Assembly (NCBI RefSeq): GCF_019052365.1
Contig: NZ_JAHQUY010000018.1
Coordinates: 1-44,549 of the forward strand
Direction of reading: 5' to 3'
Source of the DNA: Leyella stercorea
GTDB lineage: Bacteria > Bacteroidota > Bacteroidia > Bacteroidales > Bacteroidaceae
Length of the DNA stretch: 44,549 nucleotides
In this document: piece after piece, positions 15,819-26,755 of the stretch
Layout: every line of letters begins with the position of its first letter
How positions within the stretch are numbered: the stretch's first letter is position 1
Translations under genes and position numbers: made by a program
The notes under the pieces: generated by a model
What the model was told of the DNA's origin: nothing
The model's database searches: none
The model's input: the letters and a program-made list of their open reading frames with translations, nothing else

Positions 15819-17114
15819 TTACTTATGCTTGCTATACTCATATTCGCCGCCGGTTATCTCTCGTAGCGTCAGATTCCTGTAGAGAATGTTGTACATCTCA
15901 GTCCACTGACTGCCCAGGCGGAAGCGCACGCCCTCGTCTTCGTATATGAAGCGTATCGTGCCGTCGCCGCCTATAGCCATCGTCGAGTATGCCGACTTCC
16001 CGTCCGTCACTTCATAGCGCTTCCAGCCGTCCACCCAGTCCTCCGGAGTCCTCCAGTCTTCTGCCCCGCCGAACGCCTTCCAGTATATCGACACATGGCT
16101 GCGGCGCTCCAGGTTAGACGGATGGTCGCCCTTCGAACCGCGCGGCACCGACTGCAGGGCTACATACGCACGCTTGCCGCCCACTGCCCTTGCCGGCACC
16201 AGCAGAATCTCGCCGTTCGTGTTGTTGTTCAGAGTGGCTGTCCCGCCCTCTTCTGCTTCAGACGCTACCGCCGTGGCCCAGCTTCCGCTGTTATACTTCT
16301 TGTTCTCGTACGTGTAGATGTTGAAGCAGCGCCCCTCCTTGCCGCCGCGTCTGCAGCTCAGCAGCACGCGGCCGTCGGGCAGCTCTTCTATCTTCGCCTC
16401 GTCGCCCTCCGGTGCCGGACGCGCATCGGCGCCGCCTAACGGCTTCCACGTGCCGCCGAAGTCGTCCGAGTAAACCACAAGGCTACCCTCGTTCGTCACC
16501 ACCGCCGAATAGATGCGTTGGTATGCGCCGCGCTTCACGAGTCTACTCTGACAGATCTTTCCGCTCGTGAAGAACAGGCGGTATATGTTGCCGTGTCCTC
16601 TGTACATGTCGTATATCTCCTGCGTCACCTCGCCGCCCCTCCATGTGTGTCCGTCGTCCTCGCTATAGTAGCGGCCCACCTTCAGCGCCTCGCTGTAGTC
16701 GCCTGGCGTCGTCACCCTCGACCGTCCGTAGCCCACTTCGCCCGAACCGGTCATTATCAGCATCCGTCCCGTCCCGCGGTCGCGCACCACAGCCGCGTCG
16801 CCATGGCTCTGGTCGAAACCGCCGCTGCCGAAGCCCCTCACGGCGCATTCGGCTGTCCCCCATGTGCGCCCGCCGTCCTTGCTCCGGCGCACCTCTATAC
16901 TGATGTTGCCTGCCGACCCCACGTCGCCCCAACTCGTAGCGTCCGTCACACCCGAACGGTTGTCCGCAAAGGCTATCACCTGCTCGTCGTATGCCACTAT
17001 CGCCGGAATGCGATAATACTCATGCCGCGCCGTGTCCGTCTGCCATAGCGTCGTCTGCGCACAGCCCAATGTGGAAGCAAGCGCAACCACTACCGTAGTA
17101 AATATTTTCTTCAT
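15819..17114 (-). CDS. secreted exo-alpha-sialidase (GH33-like)
   Basis: A 431-residue secreted enzyme that likely removes terminal sialic acid from host glycans. The signal peptide is residues 1-19 (ends GCAQ). The sialidase RIP motif is at about 35-37 ('YYRIPAIVAYDE'). Three Asp-boxes are seen: SKDGGRTW (78-85), SEDDGHTW (151-158) and SDDFGGTW (216-223). Further landmarks are 'EAKIEELPDGRVLLSCRRGG' with a triad-type Arg and Glu, and 'SAYSTMAIGGDGTIRFIYED', where Tyr and Glu fit the catalytic pair. The length suits a bare catalytic six-bladed propeller without the carbohydrate-binding module found in longer Bacteroides sialidases. It is the first gene of a probable operon with the two deoxynucleoside kinases, an odd pairing. 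Codons are strongly G/C-ending. Confidence 0.85.
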   Translation of the reverse strand: MKKIFTTVVVALASTLGCAQTTLWQTDTARHEYYRIPAIVAYDEQVIAFADNRSGVTDATSWGDVGSAGNISIEVRRSKDGGRTWGTAECAVRGFGSGGFDQSHGDAAVVRDRGTGRMLIMTGSGEVGYGRSRVTTPGDYSEALKVGRYYSEDDGHTWRGGEVTQEIYDMYRGHGNIYRLFFTSGKICQSRLVKRGAYQRIYSAVVTNEGSLVVYSDDFGGTWKPLGGADARPAPEGDEAKIEELPDGRVLLSCRRGGKEGRCFNIYTYENKKYNSGSWATAVASEAEEGGTATLNNNTNGEILLVPARAVGGKRAYVALQSVPRGSKGDHPSNLERRSHVSIYWKAFGGAEDWRTPEDWVDGWKRYEVTDGKSAYSTMAIGGDGTIRFIYEDEGVRFRLGSQWTEMYNILYRNLTLREITGGEYEYSKHK

Positions 17115-17177
17115 CTTCTTCGTTTTTAGGTAAATTGTTTCTTTCTAAGCCATGTCTGCCTCCCCCTATGTGCATAC

Positions 17178-17430
17178 CTCAAGGGCGCGCAGCTGTCTCT
17201 GCTGCACCAACCATCCTAAAGGTCTCCGCAGCAAAGCTCCCTCAAGGGGGTGCAGCAGTCTCTGCTGCACCAACCAATCTAAAGGTCTCAGCAGCAAAGC
17301 TCCCTCAAGGGGTGCAGCAGTCTCTGCTGCACCAGCCATCCTAAAGGTCTCCGCAGCAAAGCTCACTCAAGGGGGTGCAGCAGTCTCTGCTGCACCAACC
17401 ATCCTAAAGGTCTCAGCAGCCAAAGCTCCT
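17178..17430. repeat. four tandem copies of a 63-bp repeat
   Basis: Units begin with CTCAAGGG at 17178, 17241, 17304 and 17366, with period 62-63 bp. Each contains a perfect 9-bp palindrome (GTGCAGCAG-TCT-CTGCTGCAC; the first copy is degenerate), followed by CTAAAGGTCTC and GCAGCAAAGCT. The first and last units are degraded. The array fills the intergenic space between the divergent sialidase and ABC-F genes. Open frames through it are products of the repeat and not genes. Confidence 0.9.
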
Positions 17431-17514
17431 TTTAGCCAGCAAAGTTAGCAATTTTTATCGAGAAAATCGTAACTTTGCACTCTAATCACAAATATACACC
17501 CAGTTCTAACAATT

Positions 17515-19152
<1,638 letters not shown>

Positions 19153-19156
19153 ACAT

Positions 19157-20422
19157 ATGAAGCTGATAACAACAAGCGACTGGCACATCGGAAACCTTTT
19201 CCATGGCAACGACCGTCTGCCAGAGCATAAACACTTTCTAAAATGGCTTCTTCAAAGAATTGAAGAGCAACAGCCCGATGCCCTTCTTATAGCAGGCGAT
19301 GTGTTCGACAATGGCAATCCTTCCGCTGCTGCCCAATCTGCCTATTATGAGTTTCTGGCTGACGCCACCCAAGCATCCCCTCAGATGCAAATTATCATAA
19401 CAGCGGGCAATCACGACTCAGCCAGTCGTATTGAAGCTCCTCGCGCCCTCCTCACACGACATAATGTAGAGATAAGGGGAAACGTGCGTCGCACATGGAA
19501 CGCTGACAACGACGGCGGGAAATGGGATATTGACTACAACGACCTAATGGTACCCGTAAGAAATAAAAACGGGGAAGAAGCTATTGTGCTCACAGTTCCA
19601 TACCTGCGAAGCGATATTGTACAGAATGTATGTTATTCGGAAGGAGTAAACACCTTTCTTCGCAACCTCACAAGTATGGCTCGTGAAACTTATCCCGATA
19701 TTCCAATCGTAATGATGGCACACATGTACGCTAAAGGCGCTGACATCGCTACAAAGGATGCCAGCGAGAAGATTGTCATTGGTGGTCAGGAGGAGGTGAA
19801 CATGCAAGGTTGGATTGGGCACCCCGACTACCTTACATGTGGCCATATACATAAGCGTCAACATATATGGAATACAGACTGGGCACGTTACACGGGAAGT
19901 GTTCTGCCTATGTCTTTTGCCGAAATAGACTACAGACATGGTGTCGATATGGTAACAATCTCCAACACGCAAAAGCCTAAGGTGGAGTTTCTCGAATACA
20001 CTCCACAACACAAGCTGTGCATCCTGCCGGAAGGAGACGATGAACTCACTCCTAAGAAGCTACAGAAACTAATCAGAGAGAAGTTGCCTGATAGAACGGA
20101 CGATAAGTTGGACGACAATTTCGTGTATCTTGTCCTTAAGGTGAAACTGGAGAAGGTAAGTAATGATGACATCAAGGAACTGGAGGCGATCATCAGCAAG
20201 AAGAATGCAGTTCTTTGTAAAATACAGAAAATAATACCCACTCTTGACCTCAGTACGATAGTCGACAGCCATCATATTCAAAGTATTGATGACATCCTCA
20301 ATCGCGACCCTCTTGACACGTTAAAGGAAACGTTCGCTGTTAAACACAATGCGGAAATGACCGAACATCAAGAGATGATTCTCAAGCAGTTACTCGAACA
20401 CATTAAAGAAAACATGAACTAA
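19157..20422 (+). CDS. sbcD: exonuclease SbcCD, nuclease subunit D
   Basis: A 421-residue Mre11-type metallophosphoesterase, the nuclease half of the SbcCD complex that cleaves DNA hairpins and protein-blocked ends. All phosphoesterase motifs are present: SDWHIGN (residues 6-12), AGDVFDNG, AGNHDS, and the later 'MMAHMY' and 'CGHIHKRQ'. The C-terminal 100 residues are the capping and SbcC-binding region. I chose ATG 19157 because 'MKLITTSDWHIGN' is the normal family start; an in-frame start 21 bp upstream overlaps the ABC-F gene. The stop overlaps the sbcC start by one base (TAATG), so translation is coupled. Confidence 0.95.
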   Translation: MKLITTSDWHIGNLFHGNDRLPEHKHFLKWLLQRIEEQQPDALLIAGDVFDNGNPSAAAQSAYYEFLADATQASPQMQIIITAGNHDSASRIEAPRALLTRHNVEIRGNVRRTWNADNDGGKWDIDYNDLMVPVRNKNGEEAIVLTVPYLRSDIVQNVCYSEGVNTFLRNLTSMARETYPDIPIVMMAHMYAKGADIATKDASEKIVIGGQEEVNMQGWIGHPDYLTCGHIHKRQHIWNTDWARYTGSVLPMSFAEIDYRHGVDMVTISNTQKPKVEFLEYTPQHKLCILPEGDDELTPKKLQKLIREKLPDRTDDKLDDNFVYLVLKVKLEKVSNDDIKELEAIISKKNAVLCKIQKIIPTLDLSTIVDSHHIQSIDDILNRDPLDTLKETFAVKHNAEMTEHQEMILKQLLEHIKENMN

Positions 20423-23400
20423 TGAAACTCATAAAGCTCGAAATACAGAACCTTGCATCTCTCGACCGTATAGGAGGAGAGACAATCAACTTTGAAGAAG
20501 GAGCATTAGGCGACAGTACGATATTCAGTATTGTCGGTCCTACCGGTAGCGGCAAGTCTACAATTCTTGACGCTATATGCCTTGCGCTATACAATCGTGC
20601 ACCACGCTATCCACGCAAGAAAGGCGACCGCAATCAGAATATCGAAGTATTCGGCAATTTGAGTTCTGAAGAGAAATGTCGTCTTGCGCCTACTGACTCG
20701 CGCAACATCCTCACACGCGGCAAGAAGGAAGGCTATAGCAAACTTACTTTTCTTGCGAACAACGGCACACTATACCGTGCAGAATGGTATGTCCGCATGA
20801 AAACCAAAAAGTTTGAAGATCCTACTCTGTCTCTCTACAAGATTGATGTCAACAATGGTGTACCTACAGAAGAGGTTGACGACTGGAATAGACTTCCTCT
20901 TATCATCGGACTGGACTACGAACAGTTTCTGCGAACCGTACTTATAGCCCAAGGATCGTTTGCAAACTTCCTTACTGCCAAGGAAAATGAACGCTATGAA
21001 TTGCTCGAAAAGCTCATCGGGTGTGAGGAATTGTACACAAACATAGCCAAAGAGATAAAGCAGAAAAAGGATGAAGCCGTTAAAGCCTACGATCTGATTG
21101 CAGCCAGTTTCACAGCTCAAGAGAAGGACCTTATACCCGAAGAAGATCTCTGTAGCGTAAAGGAACGCATCGACGAACTGGAGAAGTTGGATAAGCAGAT
21201 AAAAGAGGAGTTGCAGAAAATAACAGAAGCGCTTACCTGGTACACTACTTTTGAAAAGCACCAGCAAAACATCGTAAAATTTGAGCAGGCTTTCAACGAA
21301 GCAAAAAGTCAGATAGATGCTTTTGCAGAGCAAGCAGCTCGTCTCTCGCTTCACGATGCAACCCTTCCTGCCGTAGCCCTGTTAAAGGATATCAAGACAT
21401 CCGAAACAAACATTGCTTCTTTGGAGAAAACCCTAAAAGAGTTGGAGTCTGCTATCTTAAATAAAGAAAAGGAGATAAAGCAAGAGGAAGATGTTGAACT
21501 CAAACTGCTTGTAACCAATGCACAAAAGGCTTCGGAGGAGCTTGAAATTCAAAAACCTCATATCAATAAAGCCCGCCAGATAAAAACCGAACTCGAGGCT
21601 TTGCAGACAGCTCTCAATGACAAGGCAAAAGCAAAAACTGAAGCCGAGAATGCCAAAGTTAAAGCTGAGAAAGCTGTAGCTGATAACATGAAAAATATTG
21701 AAGCTGCAGAAGCTGTGCTTAGCAAATCGAAGGAAAGTCTGATTGCCTTGCAACAGCGAACGAAGGAAGAAGAGAAACTTTTGTCGCAAAAGGCTGATGA
21801 TGCCACATCTTCATACGAGGAAGAGAACAAAAAGCTTGAATGTAGCGATGCTGCGAAACTTCAGAATGCCAAGACTATGGCAGAACGAAACCTTACAGAC
21901 CTCAATTCTGCCATTCGCATACAAGCTGCTTTGAAGGCAAAGCGTACAGAACACGACAAGAATGTCTGCCAGCAAAAGGTATTGACAGACAGAAACGCTG
22001 TAATCTCAGAACTGCTTAAGAATTACAGAATCGAAGAACTTAATAAGGAACTCGAGATTCTTCTCAAGTCGTACGCCCTTATGACAAGCGAAAACTGGGC
22101 TTTGCATCGTGGCAATCTGACAGAAGGTGAAGCTTGTCCGCTATGTGGTGCTACGCATCATCCTTACAGCGACAAGGAAGCCATCTTACCGGTAATCGAC
22201 GATATGAACGCTCTTATTGAGGGTAAACGTGCACAGATCAACGCCCAACAGACAGAAAAACAGCAGCTCACCAAAGAACAGAGTAGGAACAAAGGACTTT
22301 TGGACGGTATAAGCAAAACTATAGAAACGCTCCGTTCTGAAACGGCAAGCCTTTCTGACGAATGGAAAGTGATAGCTTGCGCGCATAACAACTGGCCGGA
22401 GGCTGAAGATCTGCTCAGATCGCTCATGCCGGAAATCGAAAAGAAGGTAAAGCTTTCCGACGCAGAACTAAAGGCATACAACGAGCAGGTAAAGCTTGTA
22501 GACAAACTCCGCAAGCATATGGATGCAGCTGATAAGGCAAAGCAGGAATACACCAAAACTGCATCAGAAAAGATACAGACGGCAGAAAAAAGAGTAATGG
22601 AAGCAAACACATTGCTCGAAACTGAAAAGGGAAAAACCGAAAATCTTAAAGCCCAACTCTCAGATAAAGCTGCCGTTTTCTCGTCTGCAGCAGAAGCTTT
22701 GGTTGATGCGCAGCATATCGTTGAAACAAAGCGGCTTGATTTGAATAAAGAGATTGGAGACAAGGATCCTGACGAATTTGAGAATTCGCTGAACGAAGCC
22801 AAGTCAAAGGCTGACAGCTTAGTGAGAGCTAAGACTGAAGCCATTTCACGATTGCGCGAACTACTCAATGAGGTACGGGGAAAAGAATCGGCAACCAAAA
22901 CACAGAAAGAAAAAGAGCACGACTCTATAAACAAGCGGAATGCTGAACTTTCGGCGTGGCTGGCAGACTACAACAAGGCTCATACCAAGAATATTCTTAC
23001 TGAAGACTCTATCGCTCATCTCCTCTACTCTACCGAGAATTGGGAGCACATACGCACCATCCAAAAGCGATTGCAAGATGCCTTCACCTCTGCAGAAACT
23101 ACTCTTCGCAACGAAAACCGCTCTATGCACGAGCTTCTGCAGAAGAAACCCGATATGCAGAAAGAGGCGCTGCTCACAAAAAAGGCAGAACTTGAGAACG
23201 TCTCCAACCAAGAATTTATCGACACCAAAGCCCGACTCCAACGTCACAACATGGCTAAAGAATTGATGGGCAATATGTTTGCGCAAAAGCAGAAAGCGGA
23301 AGTCGCAAAACGCGAATGGGAGGAGATCGCTGACGCCATCGGGGGCGACGGCAAGACGCTACGCAAGATAGCTCAATGCTACACGCTGCGCTTCCTCATT

Positions 23401-23814
23401 GAGCATGCAAACGTCGAAATCAGAAAGTTCAACTCTCGATACGAACTTCTGCAGGTGAAGAATTCGCTCGGCATCCGCGTGGTCGACCACGACCGTGCCG
23501 ACGACGTGCGCGACACGACGTCTCTCTCTGGTGGCGAGACTTTCATCGTTTCGCTCGGACTGGCGCTCGGGCTTTCCTCTCTCTCGTCACGCAACATCAG
23601 TTTCGAGAATCTCTTCATCGACGAGGGCTTCGGCACGCTCGACCCCGACACTCTTGCCACAGTTATCGACTCCTTGGCAATGCTCCAGTCGTCTCAAGGA
23701 AAGAAAGTAGGCGTAATCAGCCATACCGACACCATGTCCGAACGCATTACTACCCAGATACGCATCATCAAGGACGGTAACTCCGGTAGCAGCCATATAG
23801 AAATATATCCGTAA
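20422..23814 (+). CDS. sbcC: exonuclease SbcCD, ATPase subunit C (SMC/Rad50-like)
   Basis: A 1130-residue Rad50-like ATPase. Walker A is VGPTGSGKST at about 34-43, followed by 'RNQNIEVFGN'. Long coiled-coil arms (about 200-560 and 600-960) are interrupted by the zinc-hook motif CPLC ('GEACPLCGATHHPY') at about 573-580, where two molecules dimerise. The C-terminal lobe has the ABC signature SLSGGETF and Walker B 'LFIDEGFGTLD', then 'VGVISHTDTM' containing the H-loop. It works with SbcD in double-strand break and palindrome processing. The length is in the usual range. The coiled-coil arms are Lys/Glu/Ala-rich and the base composition is more even than that of the neighbouring genes. Confidence 0.95.
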   Translation: MKLIKLEIQNLASLDRIGGETINFEEGALGDSTIFSIVGPTGSGKSTILDAICLALYNRAPRYPRKKGDRNQNIEVFGNLSSEEKCRLAPTDSRNILTRGKKEGYSKLTFLANNGTLYRAEWYVRMKTKKFEDPTLSLYKIDVNNGVPTEEVDDWNRLPLIIGLDYEQFLRTVLIAQGSFANFLTAKENERYELLEKLIGCEELYTNIAKEIKQKKDEAVKAYDLIAASFTAQEKDLIPEEDLCSVKERIDELEKLDKQIKEELQKITEALTWYTTFEKHQQNIVKFEQAFNEAKSQIDAFAEQAARLSLHDATLPAVALLKDIKTSETNIASLEKTLKELESAILNKEKEIKQEEDVELKLLVTNAQKASEELEIQKPHINKARQIKTELEALQTALNDKAKAKTEAENAKVKAEKAVADNMKNIEAAEAVLSKSKESLIALQQRTKEEEKLLSQKADDATSSYEEENKKLECSDAAKLQNAKTMAERNLTDLNSAIRIQAALKAKRTEHDKNVCQQKVLTDRNAVISELLKNYRIEELNKELEILLKSYALMTSENWALHRGNLTEGEACPLCGATHHPYSDKEAILPVIDDMNALIEGKRAQINAQQTEKQQLTKEQSRNKGLLDGISKTIETLRSETASLSDEWKVIACAHNNWPEAEDLLRSLMPEIEKKVKLSDAELKAYNEQVKLVDKLRKHMDAADKAKQEYTKTASEKIQTAEKRVMEANTLLETEKGKTENLKAQLSDKAAVFSSAAEALVDAQHIVETKRLDLNKEIGDKDPDEFENSLNEAKSKADSLVRAKTEAISRLRELLNEVRGKESATKTQKEKEHDSINKRNAELSAWLADYNKAHTKNILTEDSIAHLLYSTENWEHIRTIQKRLQDAFTSAETTLRNENRSMHELLQKKPDMQKEALLTKKAELENVSNQEFIDTKARLQRHNMAKELMGNMFAQKQKAEVAKREWEEIADAIGGDGKTLRKIAQCYTLRFLIEHANVEIRKFNSRYELLQVKNSLGIRVVDHDRADDVRDTTSLSGGETFIVSLGLALGLSSLSSRNISFENLFIDEGFGTLDPDTLATVIDSLAMLQSSQGKKVGVISHTDTMSERITTQIRIIKDGNSGSSHIEIYP

Positions 23815-23858
23815 TTGAAAGCAAAAACTCGTTTTAATAAACTTTTTTCAAGTTTCAT

Positions 23859-23889
23859 TTTGTAAACAACAATAAATTTTCTAAATTTG
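23859..23889 (+). promoter_or_regulatory. promoter of the 23933 gene
   Basis: A -33 box TTTG at 23859-23862, a 19-bp spacer and a -7 box TAAATTTG at 23882-23889. This matches the Bacteroidetes sigma-ABfr consensus well and places transcription about 35 nt before the ATG at 23933. Confidence 0.7.
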
Positions 23890-23932
23890 CACGCAAATAG
23901 ATAACATTTTGTTTAACAAAAACATACACAAC

Positions 23933-25267
23933 ATGAAGAAAACGCTACTTTCTATCGCTGCGCTTCTCGTTTCTGCTAACGCAGCCCTCGCTCAGAACGG
24001 CATCACCGAACTGCCCGACGCCGACCATAACGGACTCACTATCACTGCTATGTCGCCTAACGCCAAGTTCGTCGCCGGATCTAACGCCTCTACATTCGGA
24101 GGCTTTATCTTCGACCTCGAAAACGACAAAATCGTCAACTTCGACGTCAACCCCTCCGACGACCCCGACGCCGACGTCGACCTCCAGATAAAGGCTATAG
24201 CCAACAACGGCCTCGCGGTCGGATGGAACGGACCGGCCTCTACGTTCGACTTCTCTACGCAGAAATGCACCTCTTACGGTGCCACCGACCAGTACCTCTT
24301 CAACGGCATCAGCCCCTCCGGGGGCTACATCGTCGGTGCACGCTACGACGGCGCACAGACCGAAGGCACGCCCTGCATCTTCCACGACGGCACGCCCCGC
24401 GACCTACCGCTCCCCTCTAACTCCTTCCTCGGATACGAGTCCGCTGGCGCCGCCGCCCTCTCCGTAGCCGACAACGGCACCATCTCCGGCTACTTCGTCG
24501 ACGATATGGCTACTCGTCCTGCCACCACATGGGCGCTGCTCAACGACGGCTCTACCCCCTTCCCCTACCCCGTCTCTCGTCCATACTTCGCCGCTACGGC
24601 TGAGTCCTCAAAGCCCTACGCCATGTTCAGCTGCGACCAGACAACAATGTCCCCCAACGGCAAGTGGCTCATCATCAACTACGAGAAGTTCCTCGGCGAC
24701 TCCGGATCGCTCATCTCCACCGCTCGCTACAACCTGCAAACCGACGAGGTCGAGTTCTTCACGCCCAACGACGACGACGAGCGCTTCGCCGAGGTCGGTG
24801 CCGAGGTCTACGGCTTCGGCATCTCTGACGACGGCACGGTCGTCGGATTCTACGGCGGCGCTTACGGACCGCGCGTCGGCTTCATCTGGAAAGCTGGCGA
24901 AAGCGACATACAGCGTCTCGCTACTGCCTTCCCCGGTGCTACACGCCTCGCCGACTACGACGAGGGCTTCTTCAATACGCCCTGCGCCATCTCTGCCGAC
25001 GGACGCTACATAGCCGGCTTCGCATACATCTCACCCGAAGACCAGGACGAGGACGAATACTACCTCTCATGGGTGCTCGACACACAAGACCCCGACGCCG
25101 CTGGCTCCGCTACCGACGTCGCTCCTATCGTCGTCAAAGACAAAGACAAGGTAGCAAAGATAAAGGCGCTCTACTCGCTCGACGGCGCTCGACGCAACAC
25201 ACTCTCTAAGGGCATCAACATCCTACGTATGTCCGACGGCAAAAGCCTCAAGAAGCTCGTCAAATAA
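23933..25267 (+). CDS. secreted propeller-like protein with C-terminal sorting-like domain
   Basis: A 444-residue protein from ATG 23933; this start is chosen because a signal peptide begins there (MKKTLLSIAALLVSANAALAQ). The mature part repeats a motif of the type 'ISxDGxxxxG' with hydrophobic strands: 'MSPNAKFVAGSN', 'IANNGLAVGWNG', 'ISPSGGYIVGAR', 'VADNGTISGYFV', 'ISDDGTVVGFYG', 'ISADGRYIAGFAY'. Six or more such blades suggest a beta-propeller. The tail ('KIKALYSLDGARRNTLSKGI...') resembles Bacteroidales C-terminal sorting domains. It is very acidic. Codon choice is extremely C-ending (GAC, AAC, TTC, ATC), unlike SbcC next door, which suggests high expression. The function is unknown. A strong promoter and a downstream terminator indicate a single-gene unit. 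Confidence 0.8.
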   Translation: MKKTLLSIAALLVSANAALAQNGITELPDADHNGLTITAMSPNAKFVAGSNASTFGGFIFDLENDKIVNFDVNPSDDPDADVDLQIKAIANNGLAVGWNGPASTFDFSTQKCTSYGATDQYLFNGISPSGGYIVGARYDGAQTEGTPCIFHDGTPRDLPLPSNSFLGYESAGAAALSVADNGTISGYFVDDMATRPATTWALLNDGSTPFPYPVSRPYFAATAESSKPYAMFSCDQTTMSPNGKWLIINYEKFLGDSGSLISTARYNLQTDEVEFFTPNDDDERFAEVGAEVYGFGISDDGTVVGFYGGAYGPRVGFIWKAGESDIQRLATAFPGATRLADYDEGFFNTPCAISADGRYIAGFAYISPEDQDEDEYYLSWVLDTQDPDAAGSATDVAPIVVKDKDKVAKIKALYSLDGARRNTLSKGINILRMSDGKSLKKLVK

Positions 25268-25282
25268 CGCCCGCCGCTAATA

Positions 25283-25375
25283 TTTTACCGCGTAGCGAAA
25301 ACCTCATTACAGCATAGCTGAACAACCCTTACCGCGCAAAGGTAACATCCTTGCCACGCAAAGGTAACGATGCTG
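25283..25375. repeat. palindromic intergenic repeat, copy 2
   Basis: It shares with the element at 6114-6199 the order: TTACCGCG..GCGAAAAC, TCATTACAGCA, and TTACCGCGCAAAGGTAA. The outer inverted repeat is degenerate here and an extra CCACGCAAAGGTAACG unit is present. It lies directly downstream of a stop codon. Confidence 0.7.
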
Positions 25376-25390
25376 GCTGTCTGAATAACC

Positions 25391-25432
25391 AAGACGGTTG
25401 TGAGACAAACCCCTCTCACAACCGTCTTTTTT
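25391..25432 (+). terminator. strong rho-independent terminator
   Basis: AAGACGGTTGTGAGA (25391-25405) pairs perfectly with TCTCACAACCGTCTT across an 8-nt loop and is followed by TTTT. It ends the transcript of the secreted protein gene before the nagA promoter. Confidence 0.85.
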
Positions 25433-25454
25433 ATATTTCTTTGCATAGATTTTT

Positions 25455-25485
25455 TTTGCAGCAATAAAAATAATGTGTACCTTTG
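25455..25485 (+). promoter_or_regulatory. promoter of the nagA pair
   Basis: TTTG at 25455-25458, a 19-bp spacer and TACCTTTG at 25478-25485. Transcription would start near 25492, giving a leader of about 95 nt before the first nagA start. Confidence 0.75.
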
Positions 25486-25585
25486 CTCTCTGTAAAACCT
25501 ACTAACGAACAGAGCATCGTTGCACCCTCAGTCGCCTAACGACACATCGTGCAGCCTGCGAAGTTCTTAAACAATTCATTCAGTT

Positions 25586-26743
25586 ATGCTAAAACAAATA
25601 CTCAACGGTCGCGTTCTCACTCCACAAGGCTGGCTCGAAGGCGGCTCTGTAATCATCGACGGCAACAAAATCTTAGCCGTATCCAACAGCGACCTACACA
25701 TCGTAGACGCAGAAATCATCGACGCTAAAGGATGCTATGTCGTGCCCGGCGGTGTAGATCTTCACGTGCATGGAGGCGGCGGACGCGACTTCATGGAGGG
25801 CACCGAGGAGGCGTTCCGCGTGGCTATCAAGGCGCACATGAAGCATGGCACCACTTCCATATTCCCTACTCTCTCTTCTTCTACCGTCCCCATGATTGAG
25901 GCTGCTTGCGAAACATGCGAGAAGCTCATGGCTGAGGAGAACAGCCCCGTGCTCGGACTTCACCTCGAAGGCCCTTACTTCAATCCGAAGCAGGCGGGAG
26001 CGCAGATACCCGAGTGGATAAAGCCGCCAGTAGCCGAGGAGTACGAACCGCTGCTCGACAAGTATCCGTGCATCAAGCGATGGGACGAGGCGCCCGAGCT
26101 ACCTGGCTCTATAGAGTTCATACAGTCGTGCCGCAAGCATGGCGTCGTGGCTTCTATCGGCCACACTCGCGCCACATACGCTGACGTCGTGGCCGGACAT
26201 AAGGCTGGCATGATGCACGCCACTCACTTCTACAACGCCATGCCCGTTGTCTACAAAGAGCACGAGTTCAAGGTGCCGGGCACTGTAGAGAGTGTCTACG
26301 CTCTGCCAGATATGACCGTAGAGGTGATCGCCGACGGCATACACGTACCGCCGGTTATGCTTCGTGTCGTCTATCAGATCAAGGGCGTAGAGAAGACAGC
26401 GCTCATCACCGACTCTCTGGCGTGTGCTGCAAGCGACGAGGGCGTGGCGTTCGACCCGCGTGTCATACTCGAAGACGGCGTGTGCAAGCTGGCAGACCAC
26501 TCGGCGCTTGCCGGATCTATCGCCACAATGGACCGCCTCATACGCACGTGCGTACAGATGGCGAAAATACCGATGGAGGACGCATGCCGCATGGCGAGCG
26601 AGACGCCTGCAAAGATCATGGGCGTGTTCGACCGCAAGGGATCGCTCGAGGACGGCAAGGATGCCGACATCATGATGTTCGACAAAGACCTTAAGCTTAC
26701 ATACGTAATGCAGATGGGCAACGAGGTTACAAACGAACTCTAA
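25586..26743 (+). CDS. nagA: N-acetylglucosamine-6-phosphate deacetylase
   Basis: A 385-residue amidohydrolase that converts GlcNAc-6-phosphate to glucosamine-6-phosphate and acetate, in amino-sugar recycling and host-glycan use. Metal and catalytic residues are all visible: HVH at 60-62, Glu128 in HLEGP, His193 in IGHTRATY, His214 in HATHFYNAMP and catalytic Asp276 in ITDSLA. The length matches NagA. It forms a tandem with a paralogue 12 bp downstream, behind one promoter. The secreted sialidase elsewhere in the window fits the same glycan-foraging lifestyle but is not linked. No NagB gene was seen in the window. Confidence 0.94.
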   Translation: MLKQILNGRVLTPQGWLEGGSVIIDGNKILAVSNSDLHIVDAEIIDAKGCYVVPGGVDLHVHGGGGRDFMEGTEEAFRVAIKAHMKHGTTSIFPTLSSSTVPMIEAACETCEKLMAEENSPVLGLHLEGPYFNPKQAGAQIPEWIKPPVAEEYEPLLDKYPCIKRWDEAPELPGSIEFIQSCRKHGVVASIGHTRATYADVVAGHKAGMMHATHFYNAMPVVYKEHEFKVPGTVESVYALPDMTVEVIADGIHVPPVMLRVVYQIKGVEKTALITDSLACAASDEGVAFDPRVILEDGVCKLADHSALAGSIATMDRLIRTCVQMAKIPMEDACRMASETPAKIMGVFDRKGSLEDGKDADIMMFDKDLKLTYVMQMGNEVTNEL

Positions 26744-26755
26744 ACCGAAAACACT

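Noticed and set aside
17152..17448. Cys/Ser-rich repeated peptides in the 63-bp array
   Set aside because: Both frames arise solely from the tandem DNA repeat and have no signal peptide or start context, so this is not a repeat protein gene.
23933..25267. Horizontal transfer of the GC-rich secreted protein gene
   Set aside because: The codon pattern (C-ending) is the same one used, less strongly, by the ABC-F and other core genes here. High expression explains it better than foreign origin.
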